A DNA stretch of 47,934 bases, from the IMG/VR virus record IMGVR_UViG_3300048592_000970, positions 1-47,934 of that record. One strand, 5' to 3'. The position numbers and the translations under genes are program-made. This document shows, piece after piece, positions 7,018 to 13,613 of this stretch. The notes beneath the pieces were generated by a model. That model searched no databases. It saw only the letters and a list, made by a program, of their open reading frames with translations, and was not told the DNA's origin. This DNA is from a virus. Every line of letters begins with the position of its first letter. Position 1 is the stretch's first letter.

Positions 7018-7894
7018 CGGCCACCTCCTCCGGCTCGGGTTGCTCCTCGATCGGCTCGGCGGCCCGCCGCCGGCGCGGCTGCGGGATCACCACCTCGCCG
7101 AACTCCTGGAAGACGTCGATGAAGTCGCCGATGTGCTCGCCCCAGTAGGGCAGTACGTTCTGGACGCTCGCGCCCTCGCCGCGGGTGTCGGGCGGCGCGT
7201 TCTCGAAGCTCAGGCGCCCGGCGAAGAACAGCAGGGCCTGCGCCCGGCCGAACACCTCGCGGTGGAACCAGCGGGCGGCGGTGGCGTTCGCGACCATGCC
7301 CACGACCTCGGCCCCGCGCGCGCCCTCGTCGGCCATCTTCTTGGCCCAGAGGTCTACGACGCCGCCGCCGAACGGCGGGTTGGAGTAGACCAGCCCGCCG
7401 GCGGCGAGCTCGAGCCAGTCGGCGGCGAGGCCGTCGGCCAGGCGGACGCTCCGGCCGTAGGGCGCGTCGAGGAGGGCGGCGGCCAGGGCGCGGATGTCGG
7501 TGCCGAGGCCGCGGGCGCAGGCCTCGCGCAGGATCGCCTCGTTGCTCTCCACGATCTGCGCGAGGTCGCTGTCGAGCCCGGCGCGCGCGGCGTCAGCGAT
7601 GATCGCCTCGCGCTCGTCCTCGTGGACCGAGCGGGCCCACTTCGGCTCGAAGCGGAAGGTGCCCATGGTCTCGTGCGCCGCGTGCGAGTGGGCGATCACG
7701 TGCTCGACGCGCTGGCGGTACGGCACCATGGCCGTCTCGTCGGTGCCCCACAGCTCGAGGAGCGCGCCGGTCTTCGACGCCGCGTTGCTGCACGGATCGA
7801 GCGCGATCCGGCCCCGCCCGCTCACCCGCTCGGCGAAGCGCTCGAGGGCGTCGACCACGCGCTTCTGGGTCGTCCAGTGGAACCAGCCCTTCAT
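7007..7894 (-). CDS. Phage DNA N6-adenine methyltransferase (Dam, PF05869 type)
   Basis: It would transfer a methyl group from S-adenosylmethionine to adenine in DNA, protecting phage DNA from restriction. The family order is visible: an N-terminal W-x-T-x-x-x-V-V-D-A-L, L-D-P-C-S-N at residues 32-37, D-G-L near 154 and the catalytic S-N-P-P-F-G at 171-176. The oddity is roughly 115 residues between D-P-C-S-N and D-G-L, where the family usually has a short link. The insertion is helical and charged. The C-terminal tail is Glu/Pro-rich. Length is 295 aa against about 160-200 in typical members. Confidence 0.85.
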   Translation of the reverse strand: MKGWFHWTTQKRVVDALERFAERVSGRGRIALDPCSNAASKTGALLELWGTDETAMVPYRQRVEHVIAHSHAAHETMGTFRFEPKWARSVHEDEREAIIADAARAGLDSDLAQIVESNEAILREACARGLGTDIRALAAALLDAPYGRSVRLADGLAADWLELAAGGLVYSNPPFGGGVVDLWAKKMADEGARGAEVVGMVANATAARWFHREVFGRAQALLFFAGRLSFENAPPDTRGEGASVQNVLPYWGEHIGDFIDVFQEFGEVVIPQPRRRRAAEPIEEQPEPEEVADAA

Positions 7895-8199
7895 GGCGTC
7901 TCCTCAGTGGCGGCGTCGTAGAGGGCGACCACTTCGGCGAGCCGGCCGGTCAAGCTGCGACGGTCCACGAGCTGCGCGCCGCGAAACCCGCCGGGGAAGT
8001 CCACCCAGCTCCACAGCCCGCCGTTCCACTCGGCCAGGTGCTCGAGCACGCCGAGCTCGACGTGGTGGTCACGGCGCAAGATGCAGGGCGATCCGTTGAA
8101 CGCGCAGTCGCAGGCGCGGGGCACTGGGCCCAGGTCCCTGATCAGCTGATCGAGGTCGCCGTCGAACTTGCACGGGATGGTGATCGAGATCGATTTCAT
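7891..8199 (-). CDS. Hypothetical protein, 102 aa
   Basis: No family is recognised. The ATG at 8199 overlaps the upstream TGA (ATGA), and its own stop overlaps the methyltransferase start. The N-terminus is beta (S-I-S-I-T-I-P-C). A C-D-C-A-F-N-G-S-P-C stretch near residues 30-40 may bind metal, and a Trp-rich segment (W-N-G-G-L-W-S-W-V-D-F) follows. Tight coupling to the methyltransferase suggests they are made in equal amounts, but a joint function is not shown. Confidence 0.7.
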   Translation of the reverse strand: MKSISITIPCKFDGDLDQLIRDLGPVPRACDCAFNGSPCILRRDHHVELGVLEHLAEWNGGLWSWVDFPGGFRGAQLVDRRSLTGRLAEVVALYDAATEETP

Positions 8200-8978
8200 G
8201 GCCGCACCGCGTCGTGATGGCAGGGGCAGGCGTACCCGGTTCCGCCGTTCCGCGCCGTGCACGGGCCCGTGTGTTCGGGGTGCGGGCAGTGCCGGCACTT
8301 CGGGCGCGCCGGCGACGGCTCCTCGCGCTCGAGGCCGGCCACGCTGGCCAGCTCGTCGAGGACGTCGCCCTCGGCCTCGTGCGGCATGACCATGCGCGGC
8401 GTCTCGTGGAAGACCCGCCCGCTCGGGGCCACGAAGCCTTCCCAGTCCTTCGCGCCCTGGCTCGGGCCCGGGTCGCCGTAGACCGCGATCCCCCGCTTCT
8501 CGTTGAGCACCTCGTCAGCGACCACCGCGGGATCGAGCGTGACCACGTGCTCCTGGAGCGGGAAGGCCGTCCTCGGGTCGACGCCGTTCGCCTGCGCCCA
8601 GTAGACGAACGGGATCAGGAAGGTCACGCGCCCGCGCTCGTCGACCTCCACCTGGACCTCCGGCATGACCGGCTTCAGCTCCTCCGACAGGAGCTTGGTG
8701 GCGACGGCGATCACCGCCGAGCGGTCGGCGCCGGGCCCGAGCTCCTCGAGCCGGCGGGCGAGCTGGCGCCGCACCTCGAGCAGCGGCGCGCCGCGCATCT
8801 GCCAGGCGCGCCGCGTGTCCTCGTCGACGCCCAGCTCGGTCGGCTCAGCCGTGCCGCGCTCCTCGAAGGCGACCGTGCGCGCCTCGAGCGAGGCGGCCAT
8901 CTCCGGGCAGTCGTGGTTGAAGATGTCGTCCTGGTCGCCCTCGAGCTCGGCCAGGCAGTACTCGCAGGTCACCAGCAT
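8196..8978 (-). CDS. Hypothetical protein with zinc motifs at both ends, 260 aa
   Basis: The N-terminus L-V-T-C-E-Y-C-L-A-E-L-E-G...H-D-C-P resembles a C2HC-type zinc ribbon (residues 4-30). The C-terminus has C-R-H-C-P-H-P-E-H-T-G-P-C and C-P-C-H-H, a second Cys/His cluster. Between them lie a helical region (about residues 60-105) and a beta-rich domain. I chose ATG 8978 because it overlaps the previous gene by only 3 bases; the longer frame is noise. Function unknown. Confidence 0.75.
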   Translation of the reverse strand: MLVTCEYCLAELEGDQDDIFNHDCPEMAASLEARTVAFEERGTAEPTELGVDEDTRRAWQMRGAPLLEVRRQLARRLEELGPGADRSAVIAVATKLLSEELKPVMPEVQVEVDERGRVTFLIPFVYWAQANGVDPRTAFPLQEHVVTLDPAVVADEVLNEKRGIAVYGDPGPSQGAKDWEGFVAPSGRVFHETPRMVMPHEAEGDVLDELASVAGLEREEPSPARPKCRHCPHPEHTGPCTARNGGTGYACPCHHDAVRP

Positions 8979-9427
8979 GGAACACCCGCGCCCCACAGCC
9001 GGATCGGCGCGTGCACCGCGTGGACTTTGCGCAGCATCTCCTCGATCCGGCGGGCGTCGAAGTGCAGGCCGACCGTCACCCACTCGTCGCCCTCGGGCCA
9101 GCGCAGCTCGAGCTCCTGCGGGCCGAGAGTGAAGCCGGCGCCCGATGCCATCGTCTCGGGCAGGATGTCCGGCGCCGGCTCGTCGGGCCGCGCCTTGCGG
9201 ATGTGCCGGAAGACGCGCGCCTTGCAGACCGCCTCAAAGACGCGCGCCTGTCCGTTGCCCGACCACGTGCGGATCACCATGAGCAGCTCGTCCTGGTGGC
9301 CGGGCGGATCGGTGACGACGCGCCACTCGTAGGGCCAAGGAAGCGTCGGACTCGAGCAGGCGCGCAGCCACTCGGTCAGTCGCTCCTGGAGCTGTGGAAT
9401 CTCGGTGATGCTGATTCGCCCGATCAT
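8969..9427 (-). CDS. Hypothetical protein, 152 aa
   Basis: No family is recognised. The N-terminal part is helical (E-I-P-Q-L-Q-E-R-L-T-E-W-L). The middle alternates strands and basic helices, and a short beta pair near residue 115 (E-L-R-W-P-E-G-D-E-W-V-T-V) precedes a C-terminal helix. ATG 9427 forms ATGA with the upstream gene, and its 3' end overlaps the next start by 10 bases. Codon use and tight packing support it as a true gene. Confidence 0.7.
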   Translation of the reverse strand: MIGRISITEIPQLQERLTEWLRACSSPTLPWPYEWRVVTDPPGHQDELLMVIRTWSGNGQARVFEAVCKARVFRHIRKARPDEPAPDILPETMASGAGFTLGPQELELRWPEGDEWVTVGLHFDARRIEEMLRKVHAVHAPIRLWGAGVPCW

Positions 9428-9765
9428 GTCTTCTCCCTTTCTCGGCGCGCCAGCCAGGCGCGCTTAGCTTCCGCGTACGCCGCGCCGTGCTCGCGGCGCG
9501 CATGCTCCGGCACATCTCCGGGCCGGCACCGGCCCGCTGCCAGGTCCTGGATGGCCTGCCAGCCCTGCTCCTGCTCCTGCTGGGCCCGGGCCGCTGCCGC
9601 TGCTGCCAGCCCCGGCGCGCATGCCGCGCACGCCACGCCCTCGCTCCCCAGCAGCCGGCGCCCGTCCTGGCGCTCGAGCACCGAGCTCAGCGCCGTGAGG
9701 CCCTCGGCCAGCCAGTCGGCGATCACCACGGGCGTGCCGCAAGCGCAGCGCACCCACCGGCTCAC
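9424..9765 (-). CDS. Hypothetical helical protein with Cys cluster, first gene after the origin-like region
   Basis: GTG 9765 has a G-rich stretch (GGCGGGGGGC) just upstream. The first 10 residues include C-A-C-G-T, and residues 46-49 C-A-A-C, which could together form a zinc site. The rest is an Ala/Gln/Glu-rich helix (A-A-A-A-A-R-A-Q-Q-E-Q-E-Q) and a basic C-terminus. This is the first gene of the minus-strand cluster after the structured non-coding region. No function is recognised. Confidence 0.65.
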   Translation of the reverse strand: MSRWVRCACGTPVVIADWLAEGLTALSSVLERQDGRRLLGSEGVACAACAPGLAAAAAARAQQEQEQGWQAIQDLAAGRCRPGDVPEHARREHGAAYAEAKRAWLARREREKT

Positions 9766-9852
9766 CGCCCCCCGCCAGGCGCCACGGTTTGCGCCAGGTC
9801 CGATTTTTCACCCCCACCCCTAGGGGTCACCGCGGAAATTCCCGATCGGGCC

Positions 9853-9872
9853 CTCCTGGCGCAAGCCAGGAG
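9853..9872. other. 8-bp hairpin with GCAA tetraloop
   Basis: CTCCTGGC-GCAA-GCCAGGAG is a perfect 8-bp stem. In a plus-strand transcript the loop is a GNRA tetraloop, which is very stable. No T-run follows on either strand, so it is not a standard intrinsic terminator. It could be a protein site or an RNA structure in the origin-like region. Confidence 0.6.
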
Positions 9873-9961
9873 CTCGGAGCTCTCGGCGCCCCGCCCCGGC
9901 CCGGGCTCGGGCCCCGCCCGGCGGCGCGCGCGCGCGGAGAGCACACCGCCCCCTGGTTCGC

Positions 9962-9998
9962 AGAGAGAGGGGGAGGTTTCCCCGATCCCCCTCTCTCT
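9962..9998. other. Perfect 13-bp inverted repeat in origin-like region
   Basis: AGAGAGAGGGGGA at 9962-9974 is the exact reverse complement of 9986-9998, with an 11-base loop. One strand is nearly pure purine in each arm, so the arms could also form unusual purine/pyrimidine structures. No T-run follows, which argues against a simple terminator. It resembles the strong hairpins that flank phage and plasmid origins. Confidence 0.6.
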
Positions 9999-10034
9999 CT
10001 GACGTATCTCCGTAGTGGTAGAGGGAGCCGACCC

Positions 10035-10140
10035 TGTGGACAAGGTCCGCAACCCAGGCCATCTCACTACGGAATCAGCAGAACGCAGCTTGTGAATAGG
10101 CTGTGTCTTGCTGTGCGTAACTCGAGAAACCTGTGGATAA
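10035..10140 (-). promoter_or_regulatory. Row of DnaA-box-like sites, all in one orientation
   Basis: On the minus strand TTATCCACA (10140-10132) is the exact consensus DnaA box and TTGTCCACA (10043-10035) is the form common in GC-rich bacteria. Weaker sites TTACGCACA (10120-10112), CAAGACACA (10110-10102) and CTATTCACA (10099-10091) lie between. Starts are 20, 10, 11 and 56 bases apart, so four of the five lie on the same helix face. Such phasing is known from origins where DnaA forms a filament. Confidence 0.6.
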
Positions 10141-10158
10141 GTCCGCATCTCGACCACC

Positions 10159-10174
10159 TGTTCCACGTGGAACG
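10159..10174. promoter_or_regulatory. parS-like palindrome (chromosomal ParB site)
   Basis: TGTTCCACGTGGAACG contains the perfect 14-bp palindrome GTTCCACGTGGAAC (10160-10173). This equals the core of the near-universal chromosomal parS site bound by ParB/Spo0J. The consensus ends in A or, in Pseudomonas, C; here it ends in G. It lies 19 bases from the consensus DnaA box. No ParA or partition-type ParB is encoded in the window, so host ParB would be the reader. Confidence 0.65.
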
Positions 10175-10198
10175 TCGGGAGGGGATCGTCTCCGGGGA

Positions 10199-10477
10199 TC
10201 AGCCCCAGCTCTTCACGGCATCAACCTTGCCACCCGAGAGCTGCTCGATCGCGACGGCCAGCTTGCGGCTCGGCAGCGTGTTCCCGTTGGCCAGGGCGTA
10301 GACGTGCTGGCGCGTGCGCCCGAGCTCCTGGGCGACCGAGCTCACGGCATCGGCGTAGCTGGTCTTCGCCGCGCGCGCGCGCGCCTCGAGCCAGGTGCGG
10401 AACGCTGACGTCGTGTCGGTCCTCTCGGCGGGCCGGCCCATGGTCGTGCGCGCCTTCGATCGGTCGGTTCGCGGCAT
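10199..10477 (-). CDS. Helix-turn-helix regulator (XRE/Cro-like), 92 aa
   Basis: The motif V-A-Q-E-L-G-R-T-R-Q-H-V-Y-A-L-A-N-G-N at residues about 48-66 is a classic HTH, with R-T-R-Q-H-V-Y as the recognition helix. The C-terminus (A-I-E-Q-L-S-G-G-K-V-D-A) matches Cro/YdaS-type regulators. It is transcribed divergently from recT and faces a palindrome that overlaps both promoters, so self-regulation and early/late control are likely. ATG 10477 has no Shine-Dalgarno. A second ATG at 10441, with GAAGG 12 bases upstream, would give 80 aa and keeps the whole HTH. Confidence 0.85.
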   Translation of the reverse strand: MPRTDRSKARTTMGRPAERTDTTSAFRTWLEARARAAKTSYADAVSSVAQELGRTRQHVYALANGNTLPSRKLAVAIEQLSGGKVDAVKSWG

Positions 10478-10569
10478 GCGGGCTATTTATTATTTTTCGG
10501 ATTGACGCGTCAAGCCGGAATTGTCTACGTGATTCCCGGCTGGCGCTGGCCAGCGAGAGGAGAGCACCC
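10478..10569. promoter_or_regulatory. Divergent early promoter region with TTGACGCGTCAA palindrome
   Basis: The palindrome TTGACGCGTCAA (10502-10513) supplies a -35 TTGACG in each direction. Rightward, an A/T-rich block (10483-10500) lies in the UP-element position and a poor -10 (around 10525-10531) precedes recT, which has its own Shine-Dalgarno (GAGAGGAG). Leftward, the same A/T block provides the -10 (ATAAAT at 10490-10485 with a 17-base spacer), ending 7 bases before the regulator ATG. The two promoters therefore share bases, and a protein on the palindrome would affect both. Confidence 0.65.
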
Positions 10570-11505
10570 ATGTCCGACGAACGCGATCAGCAGCCGGGAG
10601 CACCGACGACCACGATGGCGCGCGTGCACAGCCAGACCACCGCGCTCGGCCCGCCGCAGGCCATCTACCCGACCTCATTCGAGGGCACGAAGAAGCTGGC
10701 CGAGGAGCTCTCCGCGAGCGACCTCCTGCCGAAGCGCCTGCAAGGCAGCGTGTCGAACGTCTTCATGACGATCCTGACCGGGCTCGACCTCGGCATCTCG
10801 CCGGCGAGCGCGCTCAGGAACATCCACGTCGTCGAAGGGAAGCCGTACCTGTCCTCGCAGCTCAAGGTCGCCCTGTGCGTGGCGAGGCGGGACGTCTGCC
10901 GCTACTTTCGGCTGGTCGAGTCGACGGCCGAGCGGGCGACATGGGAGACCTGGCGCGTCGACCGCAAGGAGCCGGAGAAGTACACGTTCACCATCGACCA
11001 GGCGCGGCGAGCCGGCCTCCTCGATCGAGGCGACGACCCGAAGAAGAACAACTGGAATCGCTTCCCCGAGAACATGCTGCGCGCGCGGGCGGCGAGCGTC
11101 CTCGTGGACACGGTCTACCAGGACGTCGTGACCGGCGTGCAGACCACCGAGGAGGGCCAGGACGAAGGCGTGCTCGCGATGGCCGAGGTCTCGCCCGGCG
11201 TGTTCGCGCCCACCGGCGTGTCGACGATGGCGCCGGCCCCGCCGCCGCCGGCGCCCCCGCCGCCGCTGCCCAAGGAGCCGACCGGGCCGGCCTCGCCGAA
11301 CGCCCGCGAGGTCACGCCGGTGACCGACTTCGAGCGCTTCGCGATCGCGATCGAGGAGTCGCAGACGCAGCGCGAGCTCGACGCCCTGGCCGGCAAGATC
11401 CAGGACGCCGTGCGCCGGCGCGTGATCACCGACCAGCAGGCGACGGACCTGCGCACGAGCTGGGACGCGCGGCGGCAGCTCCTCGCGAGCGGAGGGCGCG
11501 CGTGA
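10570..11505 (+). CDS. recT: RecT-like single-strand annealing protein
   Basis: RecT proteins coat single-stranded DNA and pair complementary strands, usually with a partner exonuclease. Family features: an N-terminal region with L-Q-G-S-V-S-N-V-F-M-T-I-L-T-G-L-D-L-G (about 57-75), then S-S-Q-L-K-V-A-L, and the C-terminal core signature N-W-N-R-F-P-E-N-M-L-R-A-R-A near 161-174 followed by a V-Y-Q-D-V-V-T-G segment. The tail after residue 215 is Pro-rich and disordered. At 311 aa the length is normal. A GAGAGGAG site lies upstream; the stop overlaps the exonuclease start (GTGA). Confidence 0.85.
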   Translation: MSDERDQQPGAPTTTMARVHSQTTALGPPQAIYPTSFEGTKKLAEELSASDLLPKRLQGSVSNVFMTILTGLDLGISPASALRNIHVVEGKPYLSSQLKVALCVARRDVCRYFRLVESTAERATWETWRVDRKEPEKYTFTIDQARRAGLLDRGDDPKKNNWNRFPENMLRARAASVLVDTVYQDVVTGVQTTEEGQDEGVLAMAEVSPGVFAPTGVSTMAPAPPPPAPPPPLPKEPTGPASPNAREVTPVTDFERFAIAIEESQTQRELDALAGKIQDAVRRRVITDQQATDLRTSWDARRQLLASGGRA

Positions 11506-12782
11506 TCACCGCCAGCGCCGTCGAGCGCGTCATGGCCTGCCCGGCAAGCGAGGTCCTCGACCACGTGCAGCAGGACAGCGTGTTCTCGGAGCGAGGCCGC
11601 GCCATCCACGACTTCCTCGAGCAGCTCACCCTGGCCCGCGGGCGCGGCGTGTCGCTCGAGCTCGCCCGCAAGGAAGCTCTCGAGCTGATCAGCCTGGAGT
11701 GGCGCCCGGTGTGCGAGGCGATCGACGTCAAGCGCCTGCCCCCGCTCGAGCGCTTCGCGCCGGAGTACGCGATGGCCTGGCTGCCGGGCCCGACGGAGGA
11801 GTACCGCGCGCTCGGCGCGCTCGCCAGCCATCGTGGCTACCGCGAGGCCGGCCTGCACGACGGGTGGCTCGCCGGCACGGCCGACCTGATCGCGATCGGC
11901 GTGCGCGACGGTGTGCGCGTCGCCGTCGTCGGCGACTGGAAGAGCGGCTGGTCGAAGCGGACGGAGGCGCGCCGGAACCCGCAGCTGCTCTTCCTGGCGA
12001 AGCTCGCGATGGCGGTGTTCGACTGCCAGGCCGCCGAGGTCTTCCTGGTCGTCGTCGAGGAGGGCGTGCCGCCGCGGGTCGACCACGCGTGCCTCGGGCC
12101 CTTCGACATCGCGGTGTTCACCGCCGAGCTCGAGCGCTCGCTCGAGGACGTCGACACGGCGCGGCGCATCCGGGCGGCGAACGGACAGCTGCGCCAGGCC
12201 GCCGGCGCCCACTGCACGCACTGCCCGGCCTTCGTGCACTGCCCGGCGAAGCGGGCGCTGATCAGCGCGATCCCGACGGCGACCGCCCTCGACCTGCGGC
12301 GCGCCGACGAGGAGGACGCGCAGGCGATCGCCGAGCGCTTCGAGTGGTACCAGCAGGCCGAAGCCGCGATGTCCAGGCTGAAGGCTGCCTTCCGGGAGTG
12401 GGCGCTGACCCGGCCGATCACGCTCTCCGACGGCAAGGTCTACGGCCCGGTGCTCGTCGGGAACGAGACGATCGACGGCGCCGCCGCGCTCGAGCTCGTG
12501 CGTCGGTTCGCGGTGCGCGAGCTCGACGCGCTCGAGCAGCGCGGCGGGGGCAAGCTCGAGGTGCCGGCGAAGGAGATCGAGGGCGCCTTCGGCTTCGAGA
12601 CCTCCAAGACCGCGCTCGCGAAGGTCGCCCGGCACCTGGCGCAGATGGTTGGGCGCCCGATCAGCCGCGTCGAGGCCGAGCTCCTCGAGTATCTGCGCGG
12701 CGCGGGAGCGGTCGCCTCGGTGCCCAAGACGGAGGTGCACGTGCGCAAGCCCAAGCCGCTCCCGACCGCCGCCGCGAAGTAG
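11502..12782 (+). CDS. PD-(D/E)XK exonuclease with iron-sulfur cluster (Cas4/RecB-like, DUF2800 type)
   Basis: It probably resects double-stranded ends to give RecT its substrate. Active-site residues are visible: G-T-A-D-L near D128, G-D-W-K-S-G with D145 and K147, and N-P-Q-L with Q161. C13 (in M-A-C-P-A-S) with C238, C241 and C247 (C-T-H-C-P-A-F-V-H-C) matches the four-Cys 4Fe-4S arrangement of Cas4 and AddB nucleases. The C-terminal 150 residues are helical with no clear family. It is 426 aa with a GTG start overlapping the recT stop, so the pair is coupled. Confidence 0.85.
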   Translation: MITASAVERVMACPASEVLDHVQQDSVFSERGRAIHDFLEQLTLARGRGVSLELARKEALELISLEWRPVCEAIDVKRLPPLERFAPEYAMAWLPGPTEEYRALGALASHRGYREAGLHDGWLAGTADLIAIGVRDGVRVAVVGDWKSGWSKRTEARRNPQLLFLAKLAMAVFDCQAAEVFLVVVEEGVPPRVDHACLGPFDIAVFTAELERSLEDVDTARRIRAANGQLRQAAGAHCTHCPAFVHCPAKRALISAIPTATALDLRRADEEDAQAIAERFEWYQQAEAAMSRLKAAFREWALTRPITLSDGKVYGPVLVGNETIDGAAALELVRRFAVRELDALEQRGGGKLEVPAKEIEGAFGFETSKTALAKVARHLAQMVGRPISRVEAELLEYLRGAGAVASVPKTEVHVRKPKPLPTAAAK

Positions 12783-12802
12783 CCTCCTGGCCTGCGACAC
12801 GT

Positions 12803-12822
12803 CCGGCCGAGGCCTCGGCCGG
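12803..12822. repeat. Perfect 20-bp palindrome after the exonuclease gene
   Basis: CCGGCCGAGGCCTCGGCCGG is a full palindrome 21 bases after the exonuclease stop, and its last two bases are the first two of the operator at 12821. It could act as a terminator stem (no T-run follows) or as part of the regulator site. The operator copy at 13662 also has a hairpin right beside it (GCAGGTGCG-CC-CGCACCTGC, 13640-13659). Confidence 0.5.
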
Positions 12823-12836
12823 ATAGCCTGCTATCC
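12821..12836. promoter_or_regulatory. Operator copy A: GGATAGCCTGCTATCC
   Basis: An inverted repeat (GGATAGC/GCTATCC with central CT) between the exonuclease gene and the second early promoter. It is one of four copies in the plus-strand block, and none is complete elsewhere in the window. Thirty-two bases after its start lies ACACGCGCGAGCACAG (12853-12868), also found 33 bases after the start of copy C. It ends about 60 bases before the -35 of the next promoter, a fitting place for a repressor or antitermination site. Confidence 0.6.
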
Positions 12837-12877
12837 ACTCGGGAGCGGCTCGACACGCGCGAGCACAGGCGCGGCGA

Positions 12878-12932
12878 GACTTTATTATTTTTCCTGTTGA
12901 CGCGGGCGCAGCCGAAAGGCATAACCGTGTCC
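12878..12932 (+). promoter_or_regulatory. Early promoter 2 with UP element; start codon at predicted +1
   Basis: The A/T block GACTTTATTATTTTTCCT (12878-12895) is identical over 18 bases to the one at 14608. It is followed by -35 TTGACG (12897-12902), a 17-base spacer and -10 CATAAC (12920-12925). The ATG begins 7 bases after the -10, so transcription should start at or next to the start codon and the mRNA would be leaderless. The GAAAGG at 12914-12919 lies inside the promoter and could not be in such an mRNA. Confidence 0.65.
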
Positions 12933-13304
12933 ATGAACAAGGACATGGACCTCACGATTCGGGTGGGCGGCGAGCAGCTCTCGGTGAGCGTGGTCGCCGA
13001 CTGCGAGCGGTGCATCGTCGACCTGGCCATCGGCGACGCGAACAGCCTCTGGCGCGCCGAGCGGGCGCGGCCGGGCACCGAGCGCTCGGTGTGGCGGGCG
13101 ATCATGCTGATCTGCCTGGCCGCCGCCGACGAGGCCCAGCGGCAGCGGGCGGCCTACTACGACGTCCGCCCGGTGATCGGCTCCATGAGCCGCATCCGCA
13201 TCGAGCTGAGCCAGCCCGGCGAGGTGGAGCTCGCCGGGCGGTGCCTGCACACCGCCGCCCAGGCGGTGCTCGGCGGCGCGGCCTTCAGCTGGGAGGCGCG
13301 CTAG
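12933..13304 (+). CDS. Hypothetical protein from a possibly leaderless mRNA, 123 aa
   Basis: No family is recognised. The protein starts with a beta region (D-L-T-I-R-V-G-G-E-Q-L-S-V-S-V-V) containing C-E-R-C, followed by a long helix with I-M-L-I-C-L-A-A-A-D-E-A and a second strand pair (S-R-I-R-I-E-L-S). ATG 12933 fits the promoter geometry; a GTG six bases earlier (12927) with GAAAGG at 7-base spacing is the alternative start. The stop TAG abuts the lipoprotein ATG. Confidence 0.7.
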   Translation: MNKDMDLTIRVGGEQLSVSVVADCERCIVDLAIGDANSLWRAERARPGTERSVWRAIMLICLAAADEAQRQRAAYYDVRPVIGSMSRIRIELSQPGEVELAGRCLHTAAQAVLGGAAFSWEAR

Positions 13305-13613
13305 ATGCGCTGGCTGCTTGCCCTCGCCCTCCTGGTGCTCGCCGCGTGCGAGGAGCCGGAGGCGCGCCCGGAGCCGACCTGCGCCGAGGCCGCCGAGGCC
13401 TGGTGCCTCGCGGAGTGCGGCCGGATCGAGTGGGGCTACTGCATCGAGTCGAACACCCGCTTCTGCGAGGAGGAGCGCGTGCTCCCGCGCATGGACCGGG
13501 CGTGCGTCGACGCGCTCGATGGATGGTGCGCGATCGACGGCTGGCCCGACGTGTGCTGGCTCGACCCGCGGGACGGGCAGGTGCACCAGCCCACCGATGT
13601 AGGCGGTGCGTGA
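13305..13613 (+). CDS. Cys-rich lipoprotein, 102 aa
   Basis: The N-terminus M-R-W-L-L-A-L-A-L-L-V-L-A-A-C is a typical lipoprotein signal with the lipidated Cys at 15. Residues +2 and +3 are Glu, with no Asp at +2, which favours outer-membrane sorting in a Gram-negative cell. The mature part has eight further cysteines (26, 34, 38, 46, 54, 67, 75, 84), an even number, so four disulfides are likely in the periplasm. Early-expressed phage lipoproteins are often superinfection-exclusion factors; spanin subunits are usually smaller and near endolysins. Role here is inference. Confidence 0.8.
   Translation: MRWLLALALLVLAACEEPEARPEPTCAEAAEAWCLAECGRIEWGYCIESNTRFCEEERVLPRMDRACVDALDGWCAIDGWPDVCWLDPRDGQVHQPTDVGGA

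Larger units (their letters stand above)
9766..10198 (-). other. Structured non-coding region, candidate phage replication origin
   Basis: These 433 bases hold no convincing gene. They contain a GNRA-type hairpin (9853-9872), a 13-bp-stem hairpin (9962-9998), a 9-bp inverted repeat (10009-10017 with 10065-10073), a perfect palindrome ACCCCTAGGGGT (9816-9827), at least two good and three weaker DnaA-box-like sites in one orientation, and a parS palindrome. No phage replicase or helicase is encoded nearby, so initiation by host DnaA is plausible. The region also lies between the regulator and the minus-strand cluster, so it may hold promoters too. Confidence 0.55.

Noticed and set aside
9762-10166. 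A 134-residue minus-strand open frame across the origin-like region, with GTGA overlap to the next gene
   Set aside because: Composition is Arg/Gly/Pro/Ser noise, there is no ribosome site, and it crosses the hairpins and DnaA boxes. A GTGA at a GTG start followed by A is automatic, so the overlap is not evidence.
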